DNA from: Rhizobiaceae bacterium
Lineage (GTDB): Bacteria > Pseudomonadota > Alphaproteobacteria > Rhizobiales > Rhizobiaceae
Length of the DNA stretch: 64,000 nucleotides
Assembly (NCBI GenBank): GCA_905339215.1
Contig: CAJPFN010000037.1
Span: 1-64,000, forward strand
Direction of reading: 5' to 3'
Shown: piece by piece, positions 36,101-44,798 of the stretch
Position numbering within the stretch: position 1 is the stretch's first letter
How the letters are laid out: every line of letters begins with the position of its first letter
Notes under the pieces: model-generated
Told to the model about the DNA's origin: nothing
The model's input: the letters and a program-made list of their open reading frames with translations, nothing else
The model's database searches: none
Translations under genes and position numbers: made by a program

Positions 36101-39100
36101 TCAGTTGAAGATCATGCGGGCGACGCCCGGCAGGCCCCAGCCGCCGGCACCGAGCTGGCGGATGGCGACCTCGGCCTCCGCCGGCAGGCCGGTAAAGTCG
36201 GCGGCGAGGTCAGCCGCCGCGTAAATCCAGTTCGTCTGCGCCGCCGTCGCGCTGCGCCGGACCGGCCCGCCCGGCGGGCCGATGTCGATGCGGTAGCTCT
36301 CGTCCCGTTCGCCGAGCGGTATCTCGGCGCCGTCCCAGCTGTCGGCGTCGACGCGGCCGCGCCGGATCCACGAAAGCGCCCAGTCGCCACCCGCAATCCG
36401 CGTCCCGCGGATGTGCACGGGCGACAGGGGCATGCGCGCGCGCACGCCGCCGGAGATCTCTGCCTCGACGCAATGCGCCGCCGACAGATCGCGGCCCGAA
36501 GGGCCGACGCGCCAGCGCAGCTGCAGGCCGATCTCGGAAGCGGCCAGGCCCGCCGGCACCACCGCGTCGTCGAGCAGCACGAAGGCCGCCCCCGCCGCCG
36601 CGCCGGCCGCCGCACAGTCGCCGGTGCCCGACTGGCCGCGCAGCAGGCCGGTGAGCCGCCACACCGACGCCGCGACCTCCTCCGCGCTCTCGAACTGCAA
36701 AACCTCCCACGCGCCGGCCTGGGAACGGACCGCCGCCGCATTGGCGCCGTTCAGCAGCCGGGCGCGGCTGACGCTCGACAGCGCGCCGTCGTTCAGGCGC
36801 ACGACAAGCGCGGCGCTGTCCACCACCCTGCCTTCGAAACCCGGCGGCAGCAGCTCGACCAGTTCTCCCGTCCTCGCTGGCCGCGCCGCGGTGGCACGGC
36901 GGACGAAGCCCGTCGCCTCCGGCGAGGCGTGGATCGCCTGGCTGCGCCAGGGCTTCGCCCAGGCGGCGATGCGCAGGCCGCGCTCGGCTGCGTCGCTGCC
37001 GGGCGGCGTCGGCAGGTCCATGAACTGGACCGCCGGCGCGCCGAACACGGTGGCCGCCGCCGCGTCGGAAGGGATCTCCGGATCGTCGACGGACGGTACG
37101 ACGCGGACGATGCGCCGCGCCGACACCCGTCGCAGGAGGCCCTGCTCGACGGCTTCGACGAGGAACTCGGCCTCTCCGGCATGGTCGGGCAGCCTGACCG
37201 CGCGGCCCGGGATGACGCCGACCGAGGCCGGCGGCAGGTCGAAGGCGACGGTATCGCGCCCGGCCCACAGCCGGCGCAGGCGGTCCTCGGCCAGGCTCCT
37301 CGCCGCGCCCGCCTCGATTGCGCCGGGAAAGGCGATCGTTTCCTGCCGCAGTCCTTCGACGCCGAGGCGGACGGCGCGCGCGGTGCGCGCCTGATGATCC
37401 TTGAGCGGATCGTGGAAGGCGACCGAAAGCTCGGTGGGAAGATGGTGATCGGGCGTGCGTTCGGCTCTGAAGACGGTCTCGCCGTCGGCGACGAGCACGT
37501 CGGCGACGAACGGCTCGCCGGCCGCGGCCTCGCTCGCCAGGCGCAGGGTCCCGCCGGCGTCGCTCGCGGCAAGCCCGAACAGATCGGCGAGCGGCTCGAG
37601 GGCGGCGCGCGCCGACTGGGGCTCGGCGATCACATAGCCGTGCAGCGTGCCGTCGGCCTTGTCGGCGTCGGCGCCCGGCAGGCCATGGTCGGCAAGGATC
37701 GCCTGGACCACGTCGCCGGCCGTCGCGCCGTTCAGCCGGCCGTTCAGCCAATGGCCCTTCGCCCAGTTGCCGCCGTCGCGCCACACCGCGCCGGCCAGCG
37801 GAAAGGCGGGAAACGGCCGCGCATCCCAGGCCCACAGATAGATCCGCTCGGGATCGACCATGCGCCCGTCATAGCGGTCCGACGATGGATTGGCTTCCGG
37901 TTCGAAGCCGGCCGCTGCAGGATCCCAGTGCGCCTGATGGGCGGCGAGCAGGCGCTGCTGGGCGAGGTCGGAGCGGCCGCCGCTGGAGAAATGCGGGATC
38001 GCGCTCTCCGAAGACTTCGGATCGGGAAAGACGTTCGGCTGGTTCGGCCCCTTGTCGACGGCGGGGCAGCCGAGTTCGGTGAACCAGACCGGCTTGCCGC
38101 GCGGCTGCCACGCGGTCGGCGCACCCGACTCGACGCCGCCGGCGCGATCGAAATGCTCGTTCGACCACCACGCCACCAGATCCTTGTAGCGATAGACCCA
38201 GGGTTTGCCGTGGGTGCCGTCCCCGATCGGCGTGCGCAGTCGCGCGGCGCGGTCCGCCTCGCTCGCATAGTGCCAGTCGAAGCCCTCGCCCCCGGCGATG
38301 CCGCGGCGAAGGCCGGCAAGATCGTAGGGCCCGGAGCACCCGTCCGGATTGCCGCCTGCATGGTCGCCGTCGCGCCAGTCGGACAGCGGCATGTAGTTGT
38401 CGATGCCGACGGCGTCGATGTCGTCATGCGCCCACAGAGGGTCGAGATGGAAGAAGACGTCGCCGCTGCCGTCCTGCGGGTGGTGGCCGAAATATTCGCT
38501 GCAGTCGGCCCCGTAGGTGATCTTCGTTCCGGCGCCGAGTAGCGCGCGCGCCTCCGCCGCCAGTTCGCAGAGTTCTTCGACGAAGGGAAAGGCGTCGGTT
38601 TCGTCGCGCAGCGTGGTCAGGCCGCGCAACTCGGAGCCGATGACGAAGGCGTCGACGCCGCCGGCCAGCGCGGCGAGCCGCGCCTGGTGCAGGACGAAAC
38701 GGCGGTAGCCCCAGTCGTCCGCCGGGCCGGAATAGGTCACCTCGCCCCCGGCGACGGCGAAATCCGCCGCCACGGCATCGCCGCAGAAGGCCTCGACCTG
38801 CACGCGCGCCGCAGCGCTCTCGTCGGCCGTGCCCGGCTGGCCCGGTGCCGGATCGCAGGTGATCCTGCCGCGCCACGGATAGGGCGCCTGCGCGGCGCCG
38901 CCGTAGGGATCGGCAAGCTCGTTGCCGGCGGGAACATCCATCATGACGAAGGGGTAGAGCATCACGCCGAGGCCTCGTCCGCGGATCTCGGCGATCGCTG
39001 CGGCGATGCTGTCGTCCGACGGCGTGCCGCCATAGGCGGCGCCGCTGCCGTCCGACGACACGGTCGGCGCGTCGGCCCGGCCGAGCCCCGCCGCCCGCCA

Positions 39101-39991
39101 TGGCGCGGAAAACCCGTCCGTCGCCGGATCGGCGAGCGCCGGCCTGATCCGGCGCTCCGCTGCGCGCAGGTCGGTGCCGAACCACGTGACGACGAGGCCG
39201 ACGTTGGCGAGGTTCGGGCAGAGCGCCTGCAACTCGTCGAGGGCAGCCGTCAGGTCGGTCTCGCCGTGGAGGACATGGCGGTTGAGGGACACCGTCTCGC
39301 CCGCCCGCGGCGTGCGCGTGACCGGCGTCGGCGAAAGACCGTATTCGGTTGCGCCGGGAATGAGGCAGACCGCTCGCAGGTTCTTCGCCAGCGTGCCGAC
39401 GGGGCGGATCGTCTCGAACTGGAACTGCGGAATGCGGTTGCCGTAGTCCTCGAGCGGAAAGCGCTCGAACACGATGTAGGCCGTGCCGCGATAGGCCGGC
39501 GCGTTGCCCTCACCCTGCTTGGCGGCGATCAACGGGTCGGGATCCTGGTCCTCGGTGCCGCGATGGACGCGGATCTCGTGGAGCGTGCGGTCGAGTTCGC
39601 GGCCATCGGCCCAGATTCGCCGCACCCCGGCGATCTCGCCTTCGCACAGCGCGAAGGCGGCGCTGACGAAGTAGGCGTATTCCGTGACCCGCGGCCCGCC
39701 CTTGAAGCCCTGTCGCGTCGTCGTCGACGCCTCCTCGAAGCGGGTCGCCCAGATCAGCGTGCCGCCGAGCCTTGCCGTGCCGTAAAGCCGCGGCAGCGGC
39801 GCGCCGTCTTCCGCCGTGAAGGGCGGAGCGGAGGCGAGCCGCGGTCCCTCGATGCGGCGGGTCGAATTGATCAGGGCCCGGTCGAGCGTATAGCCGGCGA
39901 TCGCGCCGACCGCCGTGCCGATCGCCGCGCCGGTCGAGCCGAGGAAGCCGCCGAGGAAGGCGCCGGCCGCCTGGAGCACGATCGTGGCCAT
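36101..39991 (-). CDS. GTA host-specificity/baseplate tip protein (g15)
   Basis: The largest protein of the window (1296 residues), homologous in position and domain make-up to RcGTA g15, the multidomain tail tip that contacts the recipient envelope. It starts with a membrane-active-looking glycine-rich segment (LQAAGAFLGGFLGSTGAAIGT). The middle holds a TIM-barrel glycoside-hydrolase-like domain (about residues 300-700; EIRGRGLGVMLYPFVMMDVP, FVIGSELRGLTTLRD, KPVWFTELGCPAVDKG), followed by beta-rich tail domains. No frameshift is visible. It follows g14 after 30 bases. Confidence 0.93.
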   Translation of the reverse strand: MATIVLQAAGAFLGGFLGSTGAAIGTAVGAIAGYTLDRALINSTRRIEGPRLASAPPFTAEDGAPLPRLYGTARLGGTLIWATRFEEASTTTRQGFKGGPRVTEYAYFVSAAFALCEGEIAGVRRIWADGRELDRTLHEIRVHRGTEDQDPDPLIAAKQGEGNAPAYRGTAYIVFERFPLEDYGNRIPQFQFETIRPVGTLAKNLRAVCLIPGATEYGLSPTPVTRTPRAGETVSLNRHVLHGETDLTAALDELQALCPNLANVGLVVTWFGTDLRAAERRIRPALADPATDGFSAPWRAAGLGRADAPTVSSDGSGAAYGGTPSDDSIAAAIAEIRGRGLGVMLYPFVMMDVPAGNELADPYGGAAQAPYPWRGRITCDPAPGQPGTADESAAARVQVEAFCGDAVAADFAVAGGEVTYSGPADDWGYRRFVLHQARLAALAGGVDAFVIGSELRGLTTLRDETDAFPFVEELCELAAEARALLGAGTKITYGADCSEYFGHHPQDGSGDVFFHLDPLWAHDDIDAVGIDNYMPLSDWRDGDHAGGNPDGCSGPYDLAGLRRGIAGGEGFDWHYASEADRAARLRTPIGDGTHGKPWVYRYKDLVAWWSNEHFDRAGGVESGAPTAWQPRGKPVWFTELGCPAVDKGPNQPNVFPDPKSSESAIPHFSSGGRSDLAQQRLLAAHQAHWDPAAAGFEPEANPSSDRYDGRMVDPERIYLWAWDARPFPAFPLAGAVWRDGGNWAKGHWLNGRLNGATAGDVVQAILADHGLPGADADKADGTLHGYVIAEPQSARAALEPLADLFGLAASDAGGTLRLASEAAAGEPFVADVLVADGETVFRAERTPDHHLPTELSVAFHDPLKDHQARTARAVRLGVEGLRQETIAFPGAIEAGAARSLAEDRLRRLWAGRDTVAFDLPPASVGVIPGRAVRLPDHAGEAEFLVEAVEQGLLRRVSARRIVRVVPSVDDPEIPSDAAAATVFGAPAVQFMDLPTPPGSDAAERGLRIAAWAKPWRSQAIHASPEATGFVRRATAARPARTGELVELLPPGFEGRVVDSAALVVRLNDGALSSVSRARLLNGANAAAVRSQAGAWEVLQFESAEEVAASVWRLTGLLRGQSGTGDCAAAGAAAGAAFVLLDDAVVPAGLAASEIGLQLRWRVGPSGRDLSAAHCVEAEISGGVRARMPLSPVHIRGTRIAGGDWALSWIRRGRVDADSWDGAEIPLGERDESYRIDIGPPGGPVRRSATAAQTNWIYAAADLAADFTGLPAEAEVAIRQLGAGGWGLPGVARMIFN

Positions 39992-40021
39992 GTCGCGTTG
40001 CCTCGCTCAGTCGGGGAAGGT

Positions 40022-40480
40022 TCAGTCGGGAAAGGTTCGGTCGGGGAACGAGAAGACGGCGGCGATCCGCCGTCGCCATTGCGGGACCAGCGCGGAAATC
40101 GTCACCGCGTGGCCCTCGTACGCGTGCAGGAAGCGCCGCGCGTCGAAGAGGATGCCGGCATGCTTGGCCGGCAGATGCGCCAGCCAGCGGAAGAGCAGAA
40201 GGTCGCCGGGCTGCGCCTCGCCGATCGGCCGCTCGCGGCAGTGACGCCGCGCCGCCTCGGCCAGCGGATCGGCGCCGCCCGCTTCCGCCCAGTCGGGCGC
40301 GTACGGCCCCGGCGCCTCGGGCTCGCTGCCGTAGAGTTCCCGCCAGATGCCGCGCACCAGGCCGAGGCAGTCGCAGCCGACGCCCTTCCGGCTCGCCTGG
40401 TGGCGGTAGGGCGTGCCGATCCAGCCGATCGCCGCCTCGAGCACGCGCCGCCCAGTCTCGTCGTCGCCGCCCGTCGTCAT
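40022..40480 (-). CDS. GTA NlpC/P60 peptidase (g14)
   Basis: A 152-residue cysteine peptidase of the NlpC/P60 fold, used by GTA and phage tails to cut peptidoglycan peptides during DNA entry. The catalytic Cys is in VGCDCLGLVRG (about residue 38), the His in LPAKHAGILFD, and GDLLLFRWLAHLP precedes it, as usual. The ATGA start overlaps the g13 stop by four bases. Confidence 0.92.
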   Translation of the reverse strand: MTTGGDDETGRRVLEAAIGWIGTPYRHQASRKGVGCDCLGLVRGIWRELYGSEPEAPGPYAPDWAEAGGADPLAEAARRHCRERPIGEAQPGDLLLFRWLAHLPAKHAGILFDARRFLHAYEGHAVTISALVPQWRRRIAAVFSFPDRTFPD

Positions 40481-41367
40481 GGCACCAGCGCTCCGCCGTC
40501 GAACTGGCCGCCCTCGGCGACGTAGCCGTAGGCGGCGTCGTTGCCCGGCAGGTGCGGGAAGCCGCGGAAGTTCGCCGCATTGAGGAACTTTGCCTTGCAC
40601 GTGGAGAACCGCTTGTCGCAACCGGCGGCGACCGTGAACGTGTCGCCGGCGGCCGGCGGCCGGCGGTCGGGATCGCGCAGGATCAGCCGCACGTCTGCGC
40701 CGTCCGGCCGGTGCTCGGCGACGCGGGCGGCGCGCCCGGCATTGGCGCCCGTCGTCCAGGTCAACACGCCGCCGGCGAACCAGCCGGTTTCATGTCCCGC
40801 GAGCCCGTCGACGACGAGCACCAGCGGCGCTTCCGTCGCCAGCACGGTTGCGCTCGCGGCAAATCCCGGCTGGCCGAGGTCGAAGCCGCAGCGGCCGTCG
40901 CCGAGTTCGGCGTCGCAGTCGCGGCGCACGATGCGGCCCGCCGGCCGGTCGAGGCCGTGCATCAGACCCTCCAGCTCGGCGACGAAGCGCCCGTCGCTGC
41001 GCGTCATCCTGCCGATCGTGGCGGTGCGGATGATCGCGTGCTGGTCCGGCGCGCGCCAGTTGACCAGCAGCGTCTCGACGCCGGCGCCGTCATAGAGGCC
41101 CGCGGCGATGTCTTCTTCGGCAATGTCCGCCGAAGATAGCACGCCCTCGACGTCGACCGTGTCCACGGCGAAACCCAGCGTGTCGCGCGCCTCGCTCGCG
41201 GAAAATCCCGAGCGCGGTTCGAAGACGGTTGCCCCGATCGTCAGCGGCCGGTCGTGGTCGGTGAAGCCGGCCACCGCCCCGTCGCGCCGCACCAGGCGCC
41301 AGCAGTGGCAGAGCGTCGTCACCTCGCGCGAAAGGTGCGCGATCATCTCGTCGGAATACGCGGTCAC
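40477..41367 (-). CDS. GTA baseplate hub protein, DUF2163 family (g13)
   Basis: A 296-residue protein matching the DUF2163 / phage BR0599 family: TTLCHCWRLVRRDGAVAGFTDHD near the N-terminus, MTRSDGRFVAELEGLMHGL, then RRDCDAELGDGRCGFDL, and the C-terminal CDKRFSTCKAKFLNAANFRG with FPHLPGND. The paired cysteines bind a [4Fe-4S] cluster in the RcGTA hub. The start is GTG 41367 overlapping the g12 stop as GTGA. Confidence 0.93.
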   Translation of the reverse strand: MTAYSDEMIAHLSREVTTLCHCWRLVRRDGAVAGFTDHDRPLTIGATVFEPRSGFSASEARDTLGFAVDTVDVEGVLSSADIAEEDIAAGLYDGAGVETLLVNWRAPDQHAIIRTATIGRMTRSDGRFVAELEGLMHGLDRPAGRIVRRDCDAELGDGRCGFDLGQPGFAASATVLATEAPLVLVVDGLAGHETGWFAGGVLTWTTGANAGRAARVAEHRPDGADVRLILRDPDRRPPAAGDTFTVAAGCDKRFSTCKAKFLNAANFRGFPHLPGNDAAYGYVAEGGQFDGGALVP

Positions 41368-41999
41368 GGCGCCACCTCTACCAGCGGGATCGACGGAATT
41401 TGCCCGGCCCGGAACGCCGTCAGGCTGGCCGACAGCTGCGCGGTGTCGAAGCGCACCGGCACGTCGAACTCGAAGCCGGCGCTGATCGCCGCTCCATCTG
41501 CCGGTGCCTCGGCGAAGACGATCTCGCCGGTCGCATCGTCTACGGCGAACGCCACCGTCTCGGCGCCGTCGAGGGCGACCCGCACGCTGTCCGCCACGGG
41601 TTTCCCGATCGGCCGCCGGTAGGCGTCGGCGCCCTCGCCATAGGCCTTGGCGAGCGTAAAGCGCAGCGTCTCCCCGTCGCCGGTGCCGACCGCCTGGTCG
41701 AGCGGCGACGGCGTCGCGGCGAAGGCGCACGACTTCATGTCGAACGGATCGCGAAAGCGGAAGGCGTGAAGCGAGCCGCGCCGCGCCTCGAAGAAGGCGA
41801 TCACCTCGGCGAGGTCGTCGGCCGAACGCACGCCGGTGCCGGCGTCGTAGCGCCGCCGCGACAGGGCAAACCGCGCGTTGCGCCGCTCGCGGCCGGAGGT
41901 CAGCGTGACGATCTCGTTGATCCGCTCCGGCCCGCCGGTTGCGCCGAACGAGACGGCGAGCGGGAAACGCACGTCGTGGAAGGTGGCGAAGTCGCTCAT
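41364..41999 (-). CDS. GTA distal tail protein, DUF2460 family (g12)
   Basis: A 211-residue DUF2460 (TIGR02217) protein. Family signatures: FHDVRFPLAVSFGATGGPER, TLTSGRERRNARFALSRRRYDAG, FFEARRGSLHAFRFRDPFD and the end FRAGQIPSIPLVEVAP. It forms the distal tail ring. ATG 41999 is preceded by GAGGAG. A 130-bp palindromic repeat separates it from g11, one of few gaps in the cluster. Confidence 0.94.
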   Translation of the reverse strand: MSDFATFHDVRFPLAVSFGATGGPERINEIVTLTSGRERRNARFALSRRRYDAGTGVRSADDLAEVIAFFEARRGSLHAFRFRDPFDMKSCAFAATPSPLDQAVGTGDGETLRFTLAKAYGEGADAYRRPIGKPVADSVRVALDGAETVAFAVDDATGEIVFAEAPADGAAISAGFEFDVPVRFDTAQLSASLTAFRAGQIPSIPLVEVAP

Positions 42000-42050
42000 T
42001 TGCTCCTCGTAAGGCCGCGGAAGTGATTTTCGCCGGCGGCGGCAGCCCCG

Positions 42051-42180
42051 CCCCCTCCACCATGCTTCGCATGGTTCCCCTCCCCGCTTCGCAGGGGAGG
42101 ATTGGAGGTTGCGGACGGCCGCAGCGCCGGATCCTCCCCCGTTTACGGGGAAGGGGGACCGCTGAAGGCGGTGGAGGGGG
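42051..42180. repeat. 130-bp palindromic repeat element, copy A
   Basis: Outer arms CCCCCTCCACC (42051-42061) and GGTGGAGGGGG (42170-42180) are perfect inverted repeats. Inside are nested hairpins (CATGCTTCGCATG; CCTCCCCGCTTCGCAGGGGAGG; CCCCCGTTTACGGGGAAGGGGG) and the core GCGGACGGCCGCAGCG. A second full copy of the same length is at 59482-59611, and a half copy at 53529-53582. Confidence 0.9.
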
Positions 42181-42207
42181 CGGACGATCTTCTGCCCCGC
42201 CCGTCGT

Positions 42208-42792
42208 TCACAGCGTCCGCGCCCCGCGCGACACCGCGCGCGCCAGCATGCCGGTGATCTGCGCCTCCGACTTGCGGAACGAGGCGGCGTCGGGGGTCGA
42301 GACGTTGAAGACGACGTTGACGGGCGCGCCGCCGCCCGAAGCGGCGACGCCAAGGCTGCCGTCGGCGCCGCGGCGCAGCGGCAGGATCGCCTCGGCGCCC
42401 GCCTCGCCCATCAGGCCGATGTCGCGGCCCATCGGGAAGTAGCTCGGCCGCGACACCACGCCGCCCGCCGCGAACGGCACGATCCGCCCGGGAACGCCGC
42501 CGTCGGCAAAGGGGACGATCGACCGCAGCGCCGAGAAGATGCTGGAAAACGCGTCGTTCGCCAGCCCCTCCAGCGGCTGCAGGCCGCGGCTCAACGCCAT
42601 TCCGGCGAGGTTCATGCCGATGCCGCGCAGCACGTCCTCGAGGTCGCGGCCGCTGACGACCGCGCTGCGCAGCGCCCCCGTCAATTGCGCCCCGAACGAG
42701 CGCGACAGGCCCTCGAGCCGCGCCAGCGCGTCGGCGACCGGGGACACGTCGACGTCGATCGCAAACGTGCCCCCGGCTTCGGTCTCGGCCAT
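42208..42792 (-). CDS. GTA tail tape-measure protein (g11)
   Basis: A 194-residue protein, short for a tape measure but normal for GTA g11, in line with the short GTA tail. It begins with a helical segment (VSPVADALARLEGLSRSFGAQLTGAL) and continues with FSSIFSALRSIVPFADGGV, PFAAGGVVSRPSYFPM and GLMGEAGAEAILPLRRGADG, a combination typical of this family, ending in VNVVFNVSTPDAASFRKSE. ATG 42792 begins the reading frame. Confidence 0.9.
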   Translation of the reverse strand: MAETEAGGTFAIDVDVSPVADALARLEGLSRSFGAQLTGALRSAVVSGRDLEDVLRGIGMNLAGMALSRGLQPLEGLANDAFSSIFSALRSIVPFADGGVPGRIVPFAAGGVVSRPSYFPMGRDIGLMGEAGAEAILPLRRGADGSLGVAASGGGAPVNVVFNVSTPDAASFRKSEAQITGMLARAVSRGARTL

Positions 42793-42817
42793 TGCCGCCC
42801 TCCTCTTCGATGTCGGT

Positions 42818-43030
42818 TCATGTCATGTCGGGGAAGGCGCGCATCAGCGCCTCCAGCGCGGCGCGGCCCGGCGGCTCGCGGCGCGGCGCGGAAAACGCCG
42901 ACAGCGCCCGTTCCAGCTCGCGCGGCGTCATCGCCCAGAAATGAGCCGGCGAAAGCCGCAGCAGGCCGAGCCCGGCCGCCATGGCGGCCTCCCAGGGAAA
43001 GGCATCGGGGCTGCCGGCTGCGGCGTTCAA
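42818..43030 (-). CDS. GTA tail assembly chaperone-like protein (g10.1)
   Basis: A 70-residue protein of the rcc01693 type: FPWEAAMAAGLGLLRLSPAHFW followed by AMTPRELERALSAF is the family core. The start is read as TTG 43030, whose TTGA overlaps the g10 stop. The first internal ATG (42982) would cut off the conserved FPWEAAM part. The same TTGA coupling occurs elsewhere in this window (transporter gene at 10163). Confidence 0.82.
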   Translation of the reverse strand: MNAAAGSPDAFPWEAAMAAGLGLLRLSPAHFWAMTPRELERALSAFSAPRREPPGRAALEALMRAFPDMT

Positions 43031-43386
43031 GGGTTTTGCCGCGCGGCACCCCCGCCCGCCGCGGCGTCTGCCGTGGATCCGCCGAAGGTGGCGACGAGAA
43101 GATCTGCTGCTATGCGGGCGAAGCCGGCCGCGCCGTCCTCGCACTGCATCTTGGCGACCTCGTCGTCGGAGACCGCCTCGCCGGCGCCGCGCAGGCCGGC
43201 ACCGATCAGCCCGATCAGGTCGCGTGACGAAAGCCGCCCCGAGGAAAAGCGCGCGGCGAGTGCGGAAAGGTCCTGCGCGCCCAGCCCCGCTTCCAGCTCG
43301 GCCAGCGCTCCCAGGGTGAGGCAGAGCCGCCGGCTCTTCCCGTCGAGTTCTGCGACGATCTCGCCGCGCCTTGCGTTCGGCCTCAT
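43027..43386 (-). CDS. GTA g10 protein
   Basis: A 119-residue member of the gene-transfer-agent g10 family, presumably a tail-terminator or tail assembly helper. Features are ARRGEIVAELDGKSRRLCLTLGALAELEAGLG, then ALAARFSSGRLSSRDLIGLIGAGLRGAG; the end is Ala/Gly-rich and variable. The ATG at 43386 shares a base with the g9 stop (TGATG), while a GTG one codon earlier would overlap by four bases. Confidence 0.87.
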   Translation of the reverse strand: MRPNARRGEIVAELDGKSRRLCLTLGALAELEAGLGAQDLSALAARFSSGRLSSRDLIGLIGAGLRGAGEAVSDDEVAKMQCEDGAAGFARIAADLLVATFGGSTADAAAGGGAARQNP

Positions 43387-43799
43387 CACGCGGCCGCGAA
43401 GCTGACGGCGCCAGCCGATTCCAGCGCCAGTTCGAAGGTCACCTCGCCGTCGTGCTCGCCGGCATATTCGAGCGCGGTGATCTGGAACGGACCCTCGACC
43501 GTGCCGAAGCCCGGCACGACCACCTGCCAGTCGCCGATCTCGCCGGCGAAGAACCGGCTGCGGATCGCAGCGTCGGAAGCGGCGTCCTTGAAGATGCCAG
43601 TGCCGGCCACCGCGGCGCGCTGCACGCCGGCGCCGGCGAGCAGCTCCCGCCAGCGCCCGGCGGAATCGGCGTTGGTCACGTCGACCGTCTCGCTGTTGAA
43701 GGAAAGCCGCTTCGAACGCAGCCCGGCGACCGTGGTGAAGGCGCCGAGCCCGTCGGCGTCGATCTTCAAGAGCAGGTCCTTGCCCTTCTGAGCGACCAT
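43386..43799 (-). CDS. GTA major tail protein, TP901-1 family (g9)
   Basis: A 137-residue tail-tube protein of the TP901-1 type: VAQKGKDLLLKIDADGLGAF, TVAGLRSKRLSFNSETVDVTN, WRELLAGAGVQRAAVAGTGIF and a final EHDGEVTFELALESAGAVSFA. This is the repeating subunit of the tail tube. ATG 43799 is the only sensible start. It lies 84 bases downstream of g8. Confidence 0.94.
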   Translation of the reverse strand: MVAQKGKDLLLKIDADGLGAFTTVAGLRSKRLSFNSETVDVTNADSAGRWRELLAGAGVQRAAVAGTGIFKDAASDAAIRSRFFAGEIGDWQVVVPGFGTVEGPFQITALEYAGEHDGEVTFELALESAGAVSFAAA

Positions 43800-43883
43800 C
43801 GTCCTCTCCTGTGGTGATATGGGGATTTCGCCCGCCGGCGGTCTGCCGGCACGGCCCTTGCGACGCGGGAAAGCGTGTGTTTC

Positions 43884-44291
43884 CTATGCCGTCTCGGTCA
43901 CGGCGCGGAAGCGCACCAGGCCGTGGTAGACGTCGTGATCCTCGTCCTGGCGGACTTCCGAGAATTCCTGGCGCAGGTTGACCAGCGCATGGCCGTCGAG
44001 CGCCAGCGGCTGGTCGTGGAGCAGCGCGCCGATCCGCTCGATGATCGCCAGCGCCTCGGCCCTGCCGCGCGCCTTCGACCAGACATGCAGCGTGAACAGC
44101 TGCTCGGTGCCGCTCTCGGTCGCCGTGCTCCAGTCGTAGACGCTGGTGCGGCCGAAGGTGACATAGGGAAAGGCGGTCCCGGCCGGCACGTGGTCGTAGA
44201 TCTTGCCGCCGCCGAGTGCGGCGACGATCGCTGCGTCGCCGGCGAGCGCGGCGAACACGGCCTTCTGCAGTTCAGCGGCCGGGGCGGTCAT
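43884..44291 (-). CDS. GTA tail completion protein, DUF3168 family (g8)
   Basis: A 135-residue DUF3168 protein: MTAPAAELQKAVFAALAGDAAI, IYDHVPAGTAFPYVTFGRTSVYDWST, LFTLHVWSKARGRAEALAI and FRAVTETA. It closes the tail at its head-proximal end. It overlaps the small 64-codon gene just upstream by 20 bases. Confidence 0.92.
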   Translation of the reverse strand: MTAPAAELQKAVFAALAGDAAIVAALGGGKIYDHVPAGTAFPYVTFGRTSVYDWSTATESGTEQLFTLHVWSKARGRAEALAIIERIGALLHDQPLALDGHALVNLRQEFSEVRQDEDHDVYHGLVRFRAVTETA

Positions 44292-44466
44292 CGCGCGGCT
44301 CCTCGATCCTCGACTGCGGTCTTGACGGACGCCGGCGGCCCCGACTCGGATACGCCGGTTCCCTGGCTGGACGGTAGTCGCGTTCGCCGGGGTCCGCCAG
44401 TACATGGGCGCGCCAGCGCAAGGCCCGCACAAGCCCCGCCAGCGTCAATGCCACGGTCGCCTTCAT
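44272..44466 (-). CDS. small protein between GTA g7 and g8
   Basis: A 64-residue ORF (MKATVALTLAGLVRALRWRAH, then VLADPGERDYRPAREP) with a short hydrophobic N-terminus and a basic, Arg/Pro-rich tail. Its ATGA start overlaps the g7 stop by four bases, and its 3' end overlaps g8, exactly like real neighbours in this operon. No family is recognised. It may be a rhizobial addition to the GTA set, or the overlap may be chance. Confidence 0.55.
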   Translation of the reverse strand: MKATVALTLAGLVRALRWRAHVLADPGERDYRPAREPAYPSRGRRRPSRPQSRIEEPRDDRPGR

Positions 44467-44798
44467 GCGCCCTCCTCCCGCGTCCGCAGCACCAGGTAGC
44501 GGCCGCTCTCGTCGGGATCGTGCACGCTGACGATGGCGAAGCGCCGCGCCCCCTTCTTCAGGCGCATGCCGCTCGAGACGCCGTCGCGGTGGCGGATGGT
44601 GACGCGGTGCGTCACCGTCTCCAGCGCCTGGCCGGCGCCGAAGCGCACGCCGGCGGACACCGGCTCGATGCGGCCGAAGACGGTCGCCACCTCGTTCCAC
44701 TCTTCGCCATGGCCGCCCATTCCGTCGGCGACCGGCGTCGCCTGTTCCAGCGCGAATTCCGTGCGCAGCCGGCCGGGGTCGATCGTCGTCGTCAGCAT
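44463..44798 (-). CDS. GTA head-tail adaptor (g7)
   Basis: A 111-residue head-closure protein: PGRLRTEFALEQATPVADGMGG, EEWNEVATVFGRIEPVSAG, THRVTIRHRDGVSSGMRLKKG and FAIVSVHDPDESGRYLVLRTREE, the standard SPP1-gp16-like fold. The start codon shares a base with the g6 stop (TGATG). Confidence 0.93.
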   Translation of the reverse strand: MLTTTIDPGRLRTEFALEQATPVADGMGGHGEEWNEVATVFGRIEPVSAGVRFGAGQALETVTHRVTIRHRDGVSSGMRLKKGARRFAIVSVHDPDESGRYLVLRTREEGA

